A DNA stretch of 64,000 nt from Symsagittifera roscoffensis (Eukaryota > Xenacoelomorpha > Acoela > Convolutidae). Positions within the stretch are counted from its first letter, which is position 1; the number at the start of each line of letters is the position of its first letter. Of this stretch, positions 36,401-51,400 are shown piece by piece. The notes under the pieces were generated by a model. That model saw only the letters and a list, made by a program, of their open reading frames with translations. It was not told where the DNA came from and made no database searches. The translations under genes were made by a program, and so were the position numbers. The stretch lies in assembly GCF_963678635.1 (NCBI RefSeq), contig NC_087065.1, forward strand, positions 19,607,623 to 19,671,622. Direction: 5' to 3'.

Positions 36401-39400
36401 ATTTTTCGCGGTTTGACCTGTAATTTCTTTTTAAATTCTTTGCCCTTTCATGATTAAAAGAAAGCAAAGTCCACTATCGAACAGCAAAAGTGTAAAAATC
36501 ACAAAAAATTTGGTCGACTTCTAACTTCGCAATTGTAAATTATTTATCGGATTTCCCAGTGAAATCTAAGTTTTGCCTATTGATCCAGTTCTCTCAAATT
36601 GGGTTAATTTCAACAAAAAAATGTGAATCTTAAATTGTTTTACAAATTCAAAGAGCTTCAAGGCCATCTATTTTTTTCTTTCAATTTGGCTATGTTTTTA
36701 TTTCGTTAAATTATAGTCTTTCTAAGCCGTTGTGTGACAAAATAATTTCAATGAAAGTCTCATTCAACAAAATCGTCAACAGTTTTTTTTCTCAAAAAAA
36801 TCCTGAAAAAATTAAAGAGTTTTTCATTTTTTGAAATAAAAACACTTCCAAAACTTCAAAAATTTTTCGTGAAACACCAAATTATCACACTTGTCCACTG
36901 TATTTGCCAAATCAGACCAAAAAAAAATTACTCGCCATAAGAAATAAATTCACATTACTTTTGTTTGAATCAGATTTGAAAGGGTTTCAAAGGTTTTTTA
37001 CTCAATTCAATCCAATCATGATTTGTGTTACCTAAATTTGGGTGGAAAACAAAAACTCAATTAAAAAACTCGGCTCTTTTTCCTTTTCCCTCACCTGCAA
37101 TTTTTTATAATTAATATTACGGTTAGCCTTGTTCGATTGTCATGACAATTGACATGCAGATAATTTAGGCCATGACAAACATATTTAGTCTTCATAACAG
37201 ACCTTGTAAAACCACTCGTTAGACGATAAAATTGATGCTCATGTGAGGGGGAAGGAAAAAAACCAAAAACTAAAACACACTCGAATACAAAGTTCATCCC
37301 CATTTTCAATGCTTGGAACAAAAACTTTTCTCTGTGTTATTAAAAGTAGGTTTTCTCTCCTCAGATGAATACCTGAGTTAAGGTGCTCACTTTATATTTC
37401 GAGTTTCAAAGCCGAGCACATGCCAGCTCGACCGAAAAAGAATATCCGAGACAGGGATTTGGGCGGAACACAAATTCGAAAGATACCTCGAGCATGGCCG
37501 AGCACAATCGAATACGGTCAAAACATACCTCTAGCACCGTCGAAACATACATACTTCGAGCACGGCCGAAACATACCTCAAGCACGGTCGAAACATACCT
37601 CGAGCAGGGTCGAAACATAATTCGAGGACGGTCGAACCATACCTCGAGCACGGTCGAAACATACCTCGAGCACGGTCGAAATTTGAATTGAACAGATCGA
37701 GAAATGAATTTTTGTCCGTCTTTTTTATCGCAATACTAAGAACAGGTGCATACACTGATACCTTCATAGATACAAAATCGAAAAATGTCAAGTTAAGAAC
37801 CTCATTTGAGCACATAATTTGTGGTTGAGAGAGTAGAAAAACATCTTGCTTGGGTAGAGCACGGTTGAGCAAATTTTTTTGGTCGAGTACGGTCGAAAAC
37901 TTTTTGTGCTTGGGTCGAGCACATTTTTGTCGGTCGAGCATAGTCGAAGCATATGCTTGGGTCGAGCAGGTTCGAGCACATTTGTTGTGGTCGAGCACGG
38001 TCAAAACATACCGATTTTCGGTCGAGACCGTCGAAACATACCTATTGTCGCTCGAGATGGTTGAAAAATACCGAATTTGAGTCAAGACGGTCGAAACATA
38101 CCAACTTTTGGTCCAGACGGTCGAAACATACCGATTAACGGTCGAGACGGTCGAAACATAAAGTGAGCACCTCGACCCGGGTATGTGTTACTTATCTGAA
38201 TTATTGGTTTAAATGCCGAGTCCTTGCTGGAAAATTATGTCAGTAACGAGAAACATTTCAGAAAAAGATTTGCTAACACGGTAATAACTAGTTTGTAAGC
38301 TATAATTTTTTATTTCCAAGATCGTTATTCGCCATTGATTTGCCCTAATATTCGCCTTCAGCAATGCTCTCAAGCTTCAGAAAAACTAACTTCAAAAATT
38401 TGCAGCTGCTAATTAAACAATGAATTGTTTTGATATTAAGAGTCCGATGATGAGGTCATGGCAACAATCGAGCTGCATCCAGAGGGCGTTATTGAAATCA
38501 TGAACATCAGTAGCATCTGGGATTTCGAGCAGTTCATCGTAACCGTTAATAGGACGACCTTCGAGAATCAGACCAGAGCTGATTTGCCCATTCGAGAGGG
38601 CAATTTAGAGCCTGGGATGGTCTATGAAGTAAAAATTATCCTGAAAACAGAGACTCATGATGATGACTGTGGAGTTACGCTGCCATCGAGCTTAGATCTT
38701 TCTACCAGTGAAATATTTTGCACGTGTAAGCAAAACTATTGGATTTCCAAAACTCCTACATGTTAAACTTTTTAAGTCAAGCTAAATAAGTACTGCTGGA
38801 TCAACGGAATATAAGCAAGTGCAATAAAATAATTTTGACCCCTAAATGATGCTTCTTATCAAGTAAAATAGTTTGAAGTAACAGATAAGTCAGATAAAAG
38901 AGATAATTTTGTTTCTAGTGATTTCTAGTTGTTTCTAGTGATTTGAATGTGTTTTTAGATCCGGATGATCCAAACTTGGACGGGGTTCCAATTTTGACCA
39001 ATACCAACTCAACCATAGTGATTGCGGCTGCTCTTCACCCAGTAAACGCGACTAGTGGCAAACTGGATTTGTACAACTTATCCTCAATCGAACCTCCTTG
39101 TCCCCAATGTACCTTCTCGAGTCCTCTTCCTGTGGACCAGAACATGACCATATATGGAGTGGAACCTGGAATGATTTATAATTTGTCATTCACAAGTGTG
39201 AAGTTTTGGCCGACTAGTACGAACTGCAGTGAAAAAGAGAGTGTTAAGACTTATACCATCTATTCTGTATGCACAGGTTAGTTATATTTCATTTAAATAA
39301 TTTTAAGCCATCCCCTTATAGCTTCCCTATTTCTGTAATGATTAAGAGTCGATGAATGTAGTTCAGGTTCTTATATGGGACAGGATAATTTTTTTCAGGA

Positions 39401-42400
39401 ATGTTTACTTTTTTGCGTTTTGACTTATGATTTATTTTCAAGTGCAATTCTTTTTCTTTCCCGCACTCAGTAAAAAGAGAAAATAATCGATTATATTTTA
39501 ATTATAATTCTACTTTTAACCAAATTATAATTAATCATAAGCGATTTATAGTCCATTATAATGATAACATTGTTGGTGGTATTTTAATAAATTATAATCA
39601 AGTATACTTGATTATAATTTTTCCGAAAATCTTTCATTATCTTTTATAATATATTATAATCCCTTTTTCCATCAAAATATTTTTTCACGAGAAAAATCAG
39701 TTAAAATGGATTATAATTTAGCAATTCTGCTGTTCTGCATAAAAACCTAAGTCAGTACGAAGTAAGAAATCAGTAAACAGTAAACAGTAAACAGTCAGAA
39801 AGTAAACAGCAAACAGTAAAAAAAAGATACCAACTAAAATGCACATAAAAAAAAATTAAAACGAAATGAAGCGACGACGTTTGTTGAGTAATAATAATAA
39901 TGGATAATAATATTCGGAAGTGAAATTAATTTTCAGTTTCCCCAGCAAAAAAAAAATATTTTTCTCAAAGTGGGTTAGTTTTTAGCAAAAAAAAGTGTCA
40001 CTCGTAAAATGATGTAGAAATTCAAAGAATGTTTTTTATTTTAGAAGGTTTTCTAACATTTTTTCAAAAAATTATTCAGTAGTGCTTTCTGTTTAAATTG
40101 GACCATGATATAATTTATAGCAACACTATGATATAAAACTTTATTTTTGGGGACTAAAATTGGAGAGACCCAAGTTTTATTCTTTTAACTGCATATTATT
40201 TATCTATTTGAATGAGCTATCGAAATTGATTATTTTTCATGAACTATCTCTAAATTGACGAAATATGAAACAATCTGTTCTAACTAAGGACGAAAGTAGT
40301 CAAGCGGGTACAGGAATCAAACCTATGTATCTAATTGCTCATTTGTTAAAACATCTGAAAACAGCTTAATTTAACTAGGACAAGATCAGACATTTTTTAA
40401 AGCAAAAAACCCAACTTTTCAAATTATTGCGTGATTTTTACGGAAATTCAGATTATTGTAACGTTTTCTAATATTGGATGTTCGATCCATCGCAAAAAGC
40501 AAGCCACTTGATTTCTAGGCAAAACTGTATTTTTTCTTTTGTGGAGCCCGAAGAAAAATGATTGGAACACAAATTAGATCTAAGAATTACCTCGAAGTCC
40601 TAAGTTTTTTCGCTAGTTGCTTCGTTCTTTCCGCTCATCGCTGGTTTCGCTACACAATTTACGTGTCGACAGCATATTTTTAAAAGGTCTGTGTTTGTGA
40701 ATTGTGCAATCATTTGAGGGGGGGGGGGGGTAGCATTTATAGAGTTTAACAAAGTTACACTCTTGGTTTTCCTAGGATTTTGCAGAAATACACGCTCAGT
40801 TCTTTGAAGACAGATTGAACGAAAATGTTTGTATTTTTTTGATTTTTTTTTCAGCACCTGAACCTCCTTTAATGAATAACACCTCAACAATTTCCAACGA
40901 AACGTCAATCACTGTACTAGGACCCATGTACCCCTCATCCGGACATCTGGAGGGTTACGTTTATATGAATTCAACAAATGCCGGCTACTCATCAACGGGA
41001 GTTGCATCAGTAAACGAGAACGTTACCGTGGAAGGCTTGGTACCTGGAAAAGCTTACAATCTTTTCTTCCGGGGCGTTTCTTGTGACGGCGTCAAGAGTC
41101 CGAATAGTAGTGTGATACAAAATGTCTGCACAAGTGAGTATTTGCTTTTGTCAATACAACAGCAAAAAAAACAATGTGAATGTGTTAAATAAACTACGAA
41201 CAAAACAAAAATTTGAAAAGAAACTTCGAACCCCTTAAATTAAACCCAGTTTGATTTCAGAGCCAGGTCGTCCAAATTTTGCGAATGTCTCAGTTCGAGT
41301 CGAGCTCAACTCAGTTCTGATTGATACAAACAACGGCGCCAATCCAGTTATTGTGTCTTTGGGACACATTGATAACTATGTACTGTTGAGATCTAGTAAC
41401 GTGGATTTACCAACCTTGGTGTCACCTCGAGGCGAAAGCATGAATATAACTGATCTTTTGCCGGGAAGTTTTTACAATTTTACATTTGTGTCACAAATAT
41501 TGGCCTGTGGTGGAGTTAACGGAACGTCCGAGCTCGCTTTGTTGAATATATGCACCAGTTAGTAGCCATCATAATAATGCTTTTTATTTGAAATCATTGT
41601 CACATTAAAGGAAAAATATGATGTCAAACTTTCTGTGTTTTCAAAGAGCCTGGAACGCCCAATGTCAGCAGCGCCAGTTTTGACTCAAACGAGACTTCAA
41701 TTACAATAATTGGTCCAATTTATCCAACCTCCGGTCATCTTGATGGCTACTTCTATTCTAATTATTCCAATAGTGGCTTCTCTTCAGATGGTGTAGTTGA
41801 CGTGTCCGAAAACATTACAGTAGTTGGTTTGGAGCCTGGCCATTCTTACAGTCTTTCATTTTTTGGAGTGGCGTGCAATGGAGTTGTAAGTGAAAACAAC
41901 AGCACAAAAGAAAATATCTGTACAAGTAAGTAGCTGCAAAAATCATTATTTTTTTTTTGCATTTAAAACAAACTTTTTCCAAAATTGCTTCTAGTTTTAA
42001 TGATTATATGTTTCATAGACAAGAGTCATATGTTTTAGAACCAAGCCGACCAATTTTCCCAAGCAGCCCTATTAAAATCGACACAACTTCAGTTGTAGTT
42101 GATACAAATCAAGGGGCCGATCCAGTCACTGTTTTGTCAGGAAACATTGACAATTACATTTTGATCAAATCAAGTTCTGATCTGATACCAAGAATCGAAT
42201 CATCACGTAACGAGAGTTTAAGAATCACTGGCTTGGAACCAGGAGCTGATTACAATTTCTCTTTTGTATCTCAAATTCACGAATGTGGCGGAGTAATTGG
42301 AACATCGGAGCTACATTTGGTCAATGTTTGCACCCGTAAGCTACTATGTTTTGTCTAAGGACACTTCGGTTTGTGCTGGTTTTGGATGTAAGGCTGAAAA

Positions 42401-45400
42401 CAGGAAATTAATTGTTAAATTACAGTTAAAGTCTTAAAAATTGTTTGTCGCTCAGTTTTGATTTTTTTCACAGTTTGATTTTTGATTTCTTGTTAACCTC
42501 AGTTCATTTCCATTGTTAACAAGGAAACTAACTCCATTATCAAACAGCAAAAGTGTAACGGCCACGAAAAACGTGATCGACTTCTAGTTTGGAAAGTGGA
42601 CTGTTGTTCAAGTTTCCCAGTGGAATTAAAAGGATACCTTATGATCCAGTTTTCTCATAATGGGATAAATTTATCAAGAAATTAAAGAATCTTAAGAGCA
42701 TTTACTTTTTCTTTAAACTACAAAAAATGATTTTCTTTTTCAAAACACGCTCTTGCGTTCAGTTTACCACGCCTCCTAATAGCCACTGCTATTACGAATT
42801 AATCAAACGATAAAGCACAGTTAATTGTAGAATCTCGTAAAAAAACTTTCCACCCTTTTGCCAAACAGAGGACTGAGGGGATAGGATTGTTTTATAATTG
42901 AGCTTTTAATTTTTATGACATATTAAAAGTTTAATTAATTTTTTAAATGTTTTTGCTCCTATTTCAGTGCCTGAACCTCCAGATATGTCTAATGTGGAGA
43001 CTCTGTCAGATGAAACATCAGTTACTATTCTAGCACCAATTAATCCCACCTCTGGCCAGCTTGATGGATACTTATTTGTAAATAGTACAAATGGTGGCTA
43101 CTCAACAGGCGGTATTTTGGGGTTGGATGAGAATCTTAAAGTTCAGGGCTTGGAACCGGGATCAACATACAATCTTTCATTTGTCGGAGTGTCTTGCAAT
43201 GGGACAAAAAGTGCTTCTAGCAGCGTCAAAGAAAACATCTGCACAAGTAATTTTATAGATAAAAAGAAGAGAACCCCGAATAAGCTCTAGAAGCACAGTG
43301 TTCTAAAAACAATTTGCCAAATTTTAAATATCGGGGCAATGGCTTGAACAAAAAGAAGCTTAAAAAATCAGTCGTGATATAAGAAATATTTTTAGAAACT
43401 GTCAAAACAGATAGGCAGTAAAGTCAGATCCTGTTTCATCCTATTTGGTAAAATAGTCTGAATTACATGAACACTCAACTCCAGACCAGTTTGCTTCCGA
43501 CGGAGGGACCTTTTAAAATCTTTTTGCTAATGGAAACCGCAACTGCAACGGCTTTGCCACTATGGTACCACACTCTATCCCTGCAAGCGTTCTTTGAAAT
43601 AACTTGCATCGAGATAACTGAACCAAACTATACCACAATTTTTCTGTGTAAAATCTGAAACTGAATTAAGCTCCAAAAACATTTAAATGAGATTTGAAAC
43701 GGCGGAAAAATTACTCTTGTTTCGTTTTTCAGGACCAGCTCAACCAGTTCTGCCCACAACTCAGATCCAAACAACTTTTACATCGGTGTTAATTGATACA
43801 AACAACAGCGTCGATCCAGTTACGGTGCCAGCGGGTCGAATCGACAACTATGTTCTTGCGCAGTCAAGTGCCGAGATGACGAAGTCATTTGTATCTAGAT
43901 ATGACGAAAACATGAACATAACTGGGTTGCAACCGGGGACCCAATATAATTTTACCTTCTTATCACAAATTGAGGAATGTGGTGGGTTTAATGGCACTGC
44001 AGAGCTGAGTTTGTTGAATGTTTGTACAGGTAAGAAACTTTTTGCTTTTCTAGCTGACTTCGAGCTTACGTCTAGCTTACGTCTTTTCTAGCCATTTTAG
44101 ATTTTAAGTTTAAAATCAGCAAAGCATTAATAAAAAAATTGTACAGGATATTCGGAGCAATTTTTTCTAGTAATACCAACTCAAAGACGAAAAACGAAAA
44201 ATCATAGCTTGATACATTTTTTTCTACAATTTCAGTGGTGAATTAATTTTTCTACATTGTCGGAAAGTTGAAAAACCAAAAAGTCTCAGGCCAATTTTTG
44301 AAGAGCAGCTAAAAACAACACAGTTTCTTCGGGCAACATTTATGTGGACCAATGGTCTCGTTAGTTGTCCATTCCGATGATAAATGCATTGATGAAATTA
44401 CTTTTGTTTTGCTAATGACTATATTTATCAATCGGAAAAATAAATTCTTTCTTTCTTTTGTTCGATACCAGTAGAATTTGTTTATGATGTCTTCATTTTC
44501 GCGTTTGGTATAACAAACTTTTGAAAGAAGTCTCAAAGAACTCAGAAGTCTGAGCAGTATTTGATAAAAATGAGTCACCGAAGCTAAACTTGGTGTAATT
44601 CTAAGAAGCAACTTTTAATCCCATTTAAGTAGCTAATACAAGTGTTATTATTTGGTGGATTTTCGACATGTCACCATCCATCAGCACTTGTATAAAATCT
44701 GTTACTTCTTTGTTTGTGGCTATTATTTGTTTAATTCCCAGCAACCGTGGCACATAAGCGAAGATTTGGGATCCCTTTTCTACAGATCTGTTCTAGTCCG
44801 GAACATAAGAACTAATTTGTTTTTCATTTGGTGGCGCTTTTGTTGCCTAGCAATGGAACTTAATTGCAACTGTAGCTGCCGTAGTAAATTGCAAATGATC
44901 ACAGCGCAGGACATGATAACCCTAGTCTCTAGGTCAGAGAACCGATTTCGGCACATTTTCAACGAGAAAGAAAATAATGTGAATTGAAACAGATGGTGTT
45001 TTCAAAGCATTTGGAATAATGATAGCTAGGAATTATCATAGAAAAAAACAGGGATCGTGAAATTGTGAGGTTCAATTTTATAGCAGATCAAAGCTGGCTT
45101 GTTTTTTCTCGCAAGTTTAATGCCATCTAAGAAGAGAACTTGAGCTGAGCGTTTTGTTAATATTATGACGAGCCGTGTTATTTTTCGTTCAACATTGACT
45201 TTTCTGGTTTGAAAAATGTCGATCGATGTATGTTACTTTTAAAAATCTTTTGGGAGTGTAATCCGACCGGATTGGCATGAACCAGTACTTAGTATTTATA
45301 CCTATTTATAATGTAAATTCATTTTTTCACAATACAAGATGGCTTTGACTGATAAGCAAGACCAAATGGCTGGGCGATAATGTTCAGTTATCAATTCATG

Positions 45401-48400
45401 TTTATGTTCAGTTTCTTCTCTCAACTTTTTTACTTAGTAAGATCTAGCCAATTCGTTTGGATTCTATAAAGAGCTCATACACTACGGTATGACATTGCGC
45501 AGTCAGTAGGATACAAGAAATCGCTGAGTTTCCACCATTCTGTCAGAAAGCATATCTAGAACCACCATTTGAACGGTATAAATAGGCGGCAGTGATGAAA
45601 ATGGCCGCTTTTGCCAGAGATAAAAGAGAGTTGAAAGTTTTGATAAGAACGAAACCTCCCGTACTAAAACCAACTGAACCAACCTACGGGATTGAGATCA
45701 CTGGAGAAGCGGAGCTACAGAAACGTCAAAAGACATCAGAAACCAAGAAAAACGAGTCACTTGGGAAAATAACCTAATCAAAAGTAGAGACAAAGGTGTA
45801 TTTTTTTAAAATGTACCATGGGTTGACGCGGACTGACAAGTAAGAAGTTACAAATTTTTACTCCAAGGAGCAGAAGGGCAGATACAACTACAAGGAAAGA
45901 GACGAAGCCTCGATATACAACATCAACTACAAAGGAGTTAATGCGAATCTGGAAAGACAAATTCGTGGTCACACGAGTAATAGCTTTCGAAAGGTACAAT
46001 TTTATCTGGCGGAAACAATGAAAAAACGAGGCATTGGAGCAATTCTATGCGAATTTGGTTGATCTGGCGTCACGGGCCGATTGTGGGGATCGAGAAAACG
46101 AATGGACTAGTGTTCTGTTCACGGCCCTTATGTCCGATAAAAAGATTGCAGAAAAACTGTTGGCAGAAATTAGATCACCACAAGACGCCTACGAATACGC
46201 AATCAGAAGAGAAAAAGGTACAAAACATAGTAAAGCGATGAAAAAATGATTTGGAGCTCCAGCAACCACAATCACATCACTGAAATCAGAACCGATGGGT
46301 TACATTCAACCACGCGGAAGAGGTGGTACTCAAAGTAATATGTACCAAAATAGCCCAAGGGTCGGGGAAATCTTCGAGGTCGGACCAACTTCCCCCGGGG
46401 AACCTACAACCCACGTGGGCATAAAAGCAACAAACAGGTCAAAATATAACCTGCTATAAATGCGGCAGCCAATCTGGACCGAACCATTTGATGTCCAGCA
46501 AAAAAGAAAATCTGTACGAAATGCGCCAAACGAGGCCACTTCGCAAAAGTATGTAGATCATACCATGTTAAATACATGCAAGAAACCGGCAGTCAAAAAC
46601 AAGATAACGAAGAAGAGGATTCCATCGCACAAAGGACAATAACGACCCGGTGGCATATGCCGAGTTCATGTCGGCAAACGGTTCGGAGCAAATCCCCAGG
46701 ACAACTTTACCGTTTTTGCAATATCAAAAGCATTGTAAATCTGAAACTCAATAAACATACAAGAAGAAGATCTAAATGGACATATAGTATAACTAAAACA
46801 AATTCAGAAGATTTGTTCACCATTGAAGATTCTGGAAGCCCTATGTCTTTTCTAAACGAAAAAACGGCAGAAAAACTACGCCAAAACGATCACTCCGCAA
46901 TACTTAAACTCATCCCACCGGTGGATGCCGCCAAAAACCTGGCCTGTTTTACTGAAAAACACATTTTACCGAAAGGGCAACTAAGTATTGCAGTGGAATC
47001 TGGAGGGTGGATAACCCAATCGGCTCTGTTTATCATCGTAGACGATCAGAAAGCAGATATCATGGGCGCAACGTTCTACCAAAAGTTGGGTTCAAACAAG
47101 CCATAACACAATCAGATATTAAACATTCAATCGAAAGAAGAAAATTCCGATGAAAATCTCAATAAATGGTTTACAAACTTTTTCCCGGAACTTTGTGTGA
47201 GAACCGAAAAAGCAAAAAACACATATTGCGAGCTCAATTACTACAGGGTATCAATTCGATCCAATAAAAGCGCTGTAGAGTATCCATGCATCTACAAAAA
47301 GGGAAATAATTGAATTATTAGTTCAGAGGCATTTAAAAAAAAAGATGAACATTCAGACAAACAATTCATCATCCAAATCGTCATGTCGGTCAAAAAAGAC
47401 CAAACTCTCAAACTTGCACTAGACTCCAAGCAAACAAAATAACTCATAAACAAGAACAAATATCGAAAGCCCATTATTGAACTTCTATAGGACAATCTAG
47501 CACAAATCATGAACGCTGATGATAAACAGAAACCCCTCTTCACAACTCTTGTTTACTAAATGCATATTCACAAAACCCGCTAGATAAAGCAAGAAAAGAG
47601 CAATTTAATTTCAGTTTGATAGAGGAACAAAACAATTCCAAACGAGATGATATGGTCTCACGGATACGCCGACGGAATTTCAAAAGGTCATAGATCTTAC
47701 GCTAACAAATTGTGAAAACACGTTTGCTCACCTGGATGACAGAATTTTGTAACAAAAGGTTCTAATATACACGTAAACAACTATTACATAAAGTACTAAA
47801 TTAACTGAATGGAAATCTAGCAAAATCACTGGAAAAATGCAAATTTGCGTGCAAATATTTCGAGTGGTTGGGTTACACAAAAAGCTGCGAAGACAAATTA
47901 CCACTAACACAAAAAAATAGAGGCAATCTTAAGGCTCTTCCCAACAAAAACGTTAAGGCAAATAAAAAGCTTCATGGGGTCAATACACCACCTCACTTGA
48001 TGCATCCCAAATCTTGCAAAAACAGCATCAATAAAAAAAATCATTGCTAAAAATCATTGCTTCAGACTAACATAAAACGTGATACTGGAAACCGTAATAT
48101 ACAATCGAATTCCACAATATTCTAAAACTTGTATCTGAATTTATTGAAAACAAACCTTTCAACCAAATTTTAGATACTCGGTTAGTTTGCGACGCATCTA
48201 CTTTTAGGCTAGCGCTGCTTCAGAGCAGAACACAGATACAGGTTGGGTAGCAAAATCATACGCTTTAAAATTTATAATTTCACTGGAGGAGAAATATTCG
48301 GTAAATGAAATAGAACTATTGGGAGTCCTTTGATCAATCGAACATTTTAAATATAATCTTTACGGGAAAAACTTCACAGTCATTACAGATCATCAAGCTT

Positions 48401-51400
48401 TGATAAGCGCGTTAAGCGCCAGGGAACAATGAAAGACTAGCAGAAGTAGGCTCACGAGGTTAATCGATAGATTAAAACTATTCACATTCGATATCAAACA
48501 CGTAGCAGGAACAAAGATGGGACTAATTGACTATATGTCCAGATACCAGATAGGATGAGCTCTACACGCCAGCGAGTACGATGAGTAAACTATTATTGTG
48601 TTCAACCGCGTCATATTGAACAAACTAACCAATCAGAATTGAGCTCCTCGTCGGCTGATCAAAAAGCGCTCGGAACAAAAAAAGGAATGCAACAGCTCAA
48701 TCGACATGTGAAGGGCACTGCAAACATTCCAAAGATAACACAAGCGGTCATTCATTTCAGAACGTAAGCAATTACTTGACCAATTGCACTCTTCAAAATG
48801 AGCAGACAAGGTTGTGAAATAAACAAAACATTCTCATTTTCTTTTCAACTCACGAAATCATAAGCAAAGCAATGAGAAGACGAAACAAAATAAAAATTTT
48901 TGAAGAAATTTATTCCTGACAGTGCACGGAGGACAGAAGGAGGCAGTTTGTCGAAGTTAACTCACTGAGGCCGCAAACCGGAAATCACTTGAAGGGGAAA
49001 GTCCGATCCGGAAGAGAGCCTGTCAGACACAAGATCGTTTTGAAGGATGCAAACAACAACCTAGGAATGCTGAACAACTCAATCTACAACAACAAGCCCG
49101 TCAACTACAACAACAAACTCGCATTGTAAAAAAAGACGCCAGAGAACTGGGTCCATTTAAGCAAACCCTAAAGTTTCCAAAAAAAAACTATTTACAGAGG
49201 ATAGTATACAAAAGTAGTATTTACATCAACGCAAATTGAGGATTCAAAATCCGGAAAAAATCGAATCACGTCTGGCCGGATTTATAGCCCAAACGTCAGC
49301 ATCTAACATACCCTCGATAAATTGAGTAGCCCACCAAAGATGAAAGAAACTCAAACGGATTCAGAGAAAAGAGATTTCGCAACACAAACGACAAAACTCC
49401 AAATTTTTAACGATGTTTAATCTCAAACAGAACTCACAGTGGAGTCCAACGGGACAGAAGGAACAGAAGGAACGTCACCCAACGAGACACCACCAACAAT
49501 ATCCAACAGGCAACTAGAACTTAGCCATGAGCTGATTATGGCAAATGTGGTAGAAAGTACAGACAATGCAACCGCCACGGAGATAGAAGAGGACACAACC
49601 CTCTATCGAAGGAAACTTTAACAAATTATGGGGGTCAAATTTCTGTCCGCGGCAACACGCATTGATAGAAGTATTACAACAAAAGTGAATTTTGTTCAAA
49701 AAAGGGATTGGGAGGCGCTACTACTAGCTTATGGCGATTACTGGTAGAACGTTCAAAATAAGCTGCACGCGAAGGACGACTATTTACCCATAAATGAATG
49801 CATCATCATCCCGCAGCAGTGTCGCCAGATCATCCTGGATAGTTTACATTTGACCCACACGGGAGCGGCGGCAGTTCTGGACTTGAGCGAAAACATCTGG
49901 TTCCCGCACATCCACCGCACAATCGTCCAAATGGCTCGAAAAGTCGACCATGAACAGAGTAAGGTGAAAACTTGAAATCAGCCCTATGAAAATCACACTC
50001 ATTCCAAATGGAACCGGTAGTTCACTAAATAATTTAAATAAAGAAAATGTAAAACACGCTTTTTAAGATCGAAAAATTCTGATGTATCCGCCACTCCAAG
50101 CAGACATTATGCACGATCTCCAATGTTGTCCAGAAAGCGAAGACAAGATTAGTAAGCAAACAATAAAAAACCTGCCGGAATCCACAAACTTGTCTCCAAA
50201 ATGAGGGGAAGCAGAGTCGAATAAAAGCAACAGAGGTGTGAAGATATTCACAAAGTAAAGAATAGGAAGCACTGAATCTAAATTACAAAGGAGGAAAAAA
50301 AACAACTGGACACATAAAAAACCACATACAACAGGCAGCTCAAAAAACAGTCCGTATTGCTACAAAGTTGAGAACCCTAAGATATTTGAGAAGAAATACA
50401 AAACAGTAGACGATAGCCCTTTAACGTGTACACCACACACCCCATGGATCCACACTAAGGGAAAACAGCCAAAACTACTCAGAACTAGTGATTTCGCATT
50501 TGTTCCAGACCCCAAAATGTACGGACCATGCAGGCCCTCAGGGCTGAGTGAGTATTTAGCATATAAATCAGCTAGGAGAACGGGACCACGCTTTCGTTTT
50601 TTGACAAACAAATGCTCCCCAACATAAAATGTTCCTTGAGGACGAAAAACATGACTATCCAAGAAGATATCCAGAAAACAACAGCAACATTTTAAGAAGG
50701 TCGCAGAAGCCACTGAGAGGAAACGTAAAGCAAAGCCACAAACAGGGAAGAGGACGGGCGGTAAACCAGATCCCAGACCGGCCACAGGAATGACATTGAA
50801 ACACGCCGACCCAAGGGAACCGAAAATACGGCATCTTCTCTAAAACGGCAGGATACGAAAACAACATAGCCATCACAATCTACACTAAGTGCGGAATTGA
50901 CATGAAAATCCGACCGGAACAGACGGGCCGCCTTAACTTCACCATTGGGAAACCGAATCCCGATCAATGCCATTAACTCGCCTAAAATTTTCTCCATGGC
51001 ATCACCAGAGCAGAAAACCAGAAAACAACCCAGGCAATACAAGTTTAAAAAGCTTTATTCAAGTGATGGGGTTTGAGCGAGACTCTCCAGAATTTGTCGC
51101 CTGTATAGAATTCCTTAAACACAGAAAAAAATATAATGACAAAATCAAAGTAATTGACTTGATCTCACCGTCGGAGAGCTCCAAAAAGACTGCCAACGCC
51201 AACATGTTGAATGGGGAGACGAACACAACTAAAGAACATGAGAAGGTTCACGAGGAGGATGAAACTCAAATAGCGCCGGTGACGACAACGAAGGCAAAAA
51301 CTGGAACAACGACGAATATTACAGTTGCCGCAACACACCCACAAAAAGCAATCAAACAAGAAGCAATCATGGATAACAACGAAAAAGAAGATTGCAGTCC

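Larger units (their letters stand above)
33937..38440. other. intron 4 with tandem duplication, two intronic-repeat copies and a TIR-bounded minisatellite
   Basis: No exon is seen. Recognised content: an 80-bp tandem duplication (34195-34353), two copies of the intronic repeat (35512-35885, 36318-36680) and the minisatellite element at 37381-38173. The rest is AT-rich with no supported gene. Confidence 0.65.

Noticed and set aside
37383-38138. Several overlapping open frames on both strands, 60-184 codons
   Set aside because: All are translations of the minisatellite units (HTSSTVET-type and FRPCSRYVSTVLEV-type repeats) inside the TIR-bounded element.
40285-40345. tRNA-like B-box (GGTTTGATTCC on the minus strand at 40313-40323) with a short stem
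   Set aside because: No matching acceptor 5' strand, A-box or anticodon arm could be found upstream on that strand. At most it is a tRNA-derived scrap.
44652-44987. 111-codon + strand open frame in intron 12
   Set aside because: No recognisable domain, an opposing frame on the other strand, and no splice sites or repeat homology supporting it.
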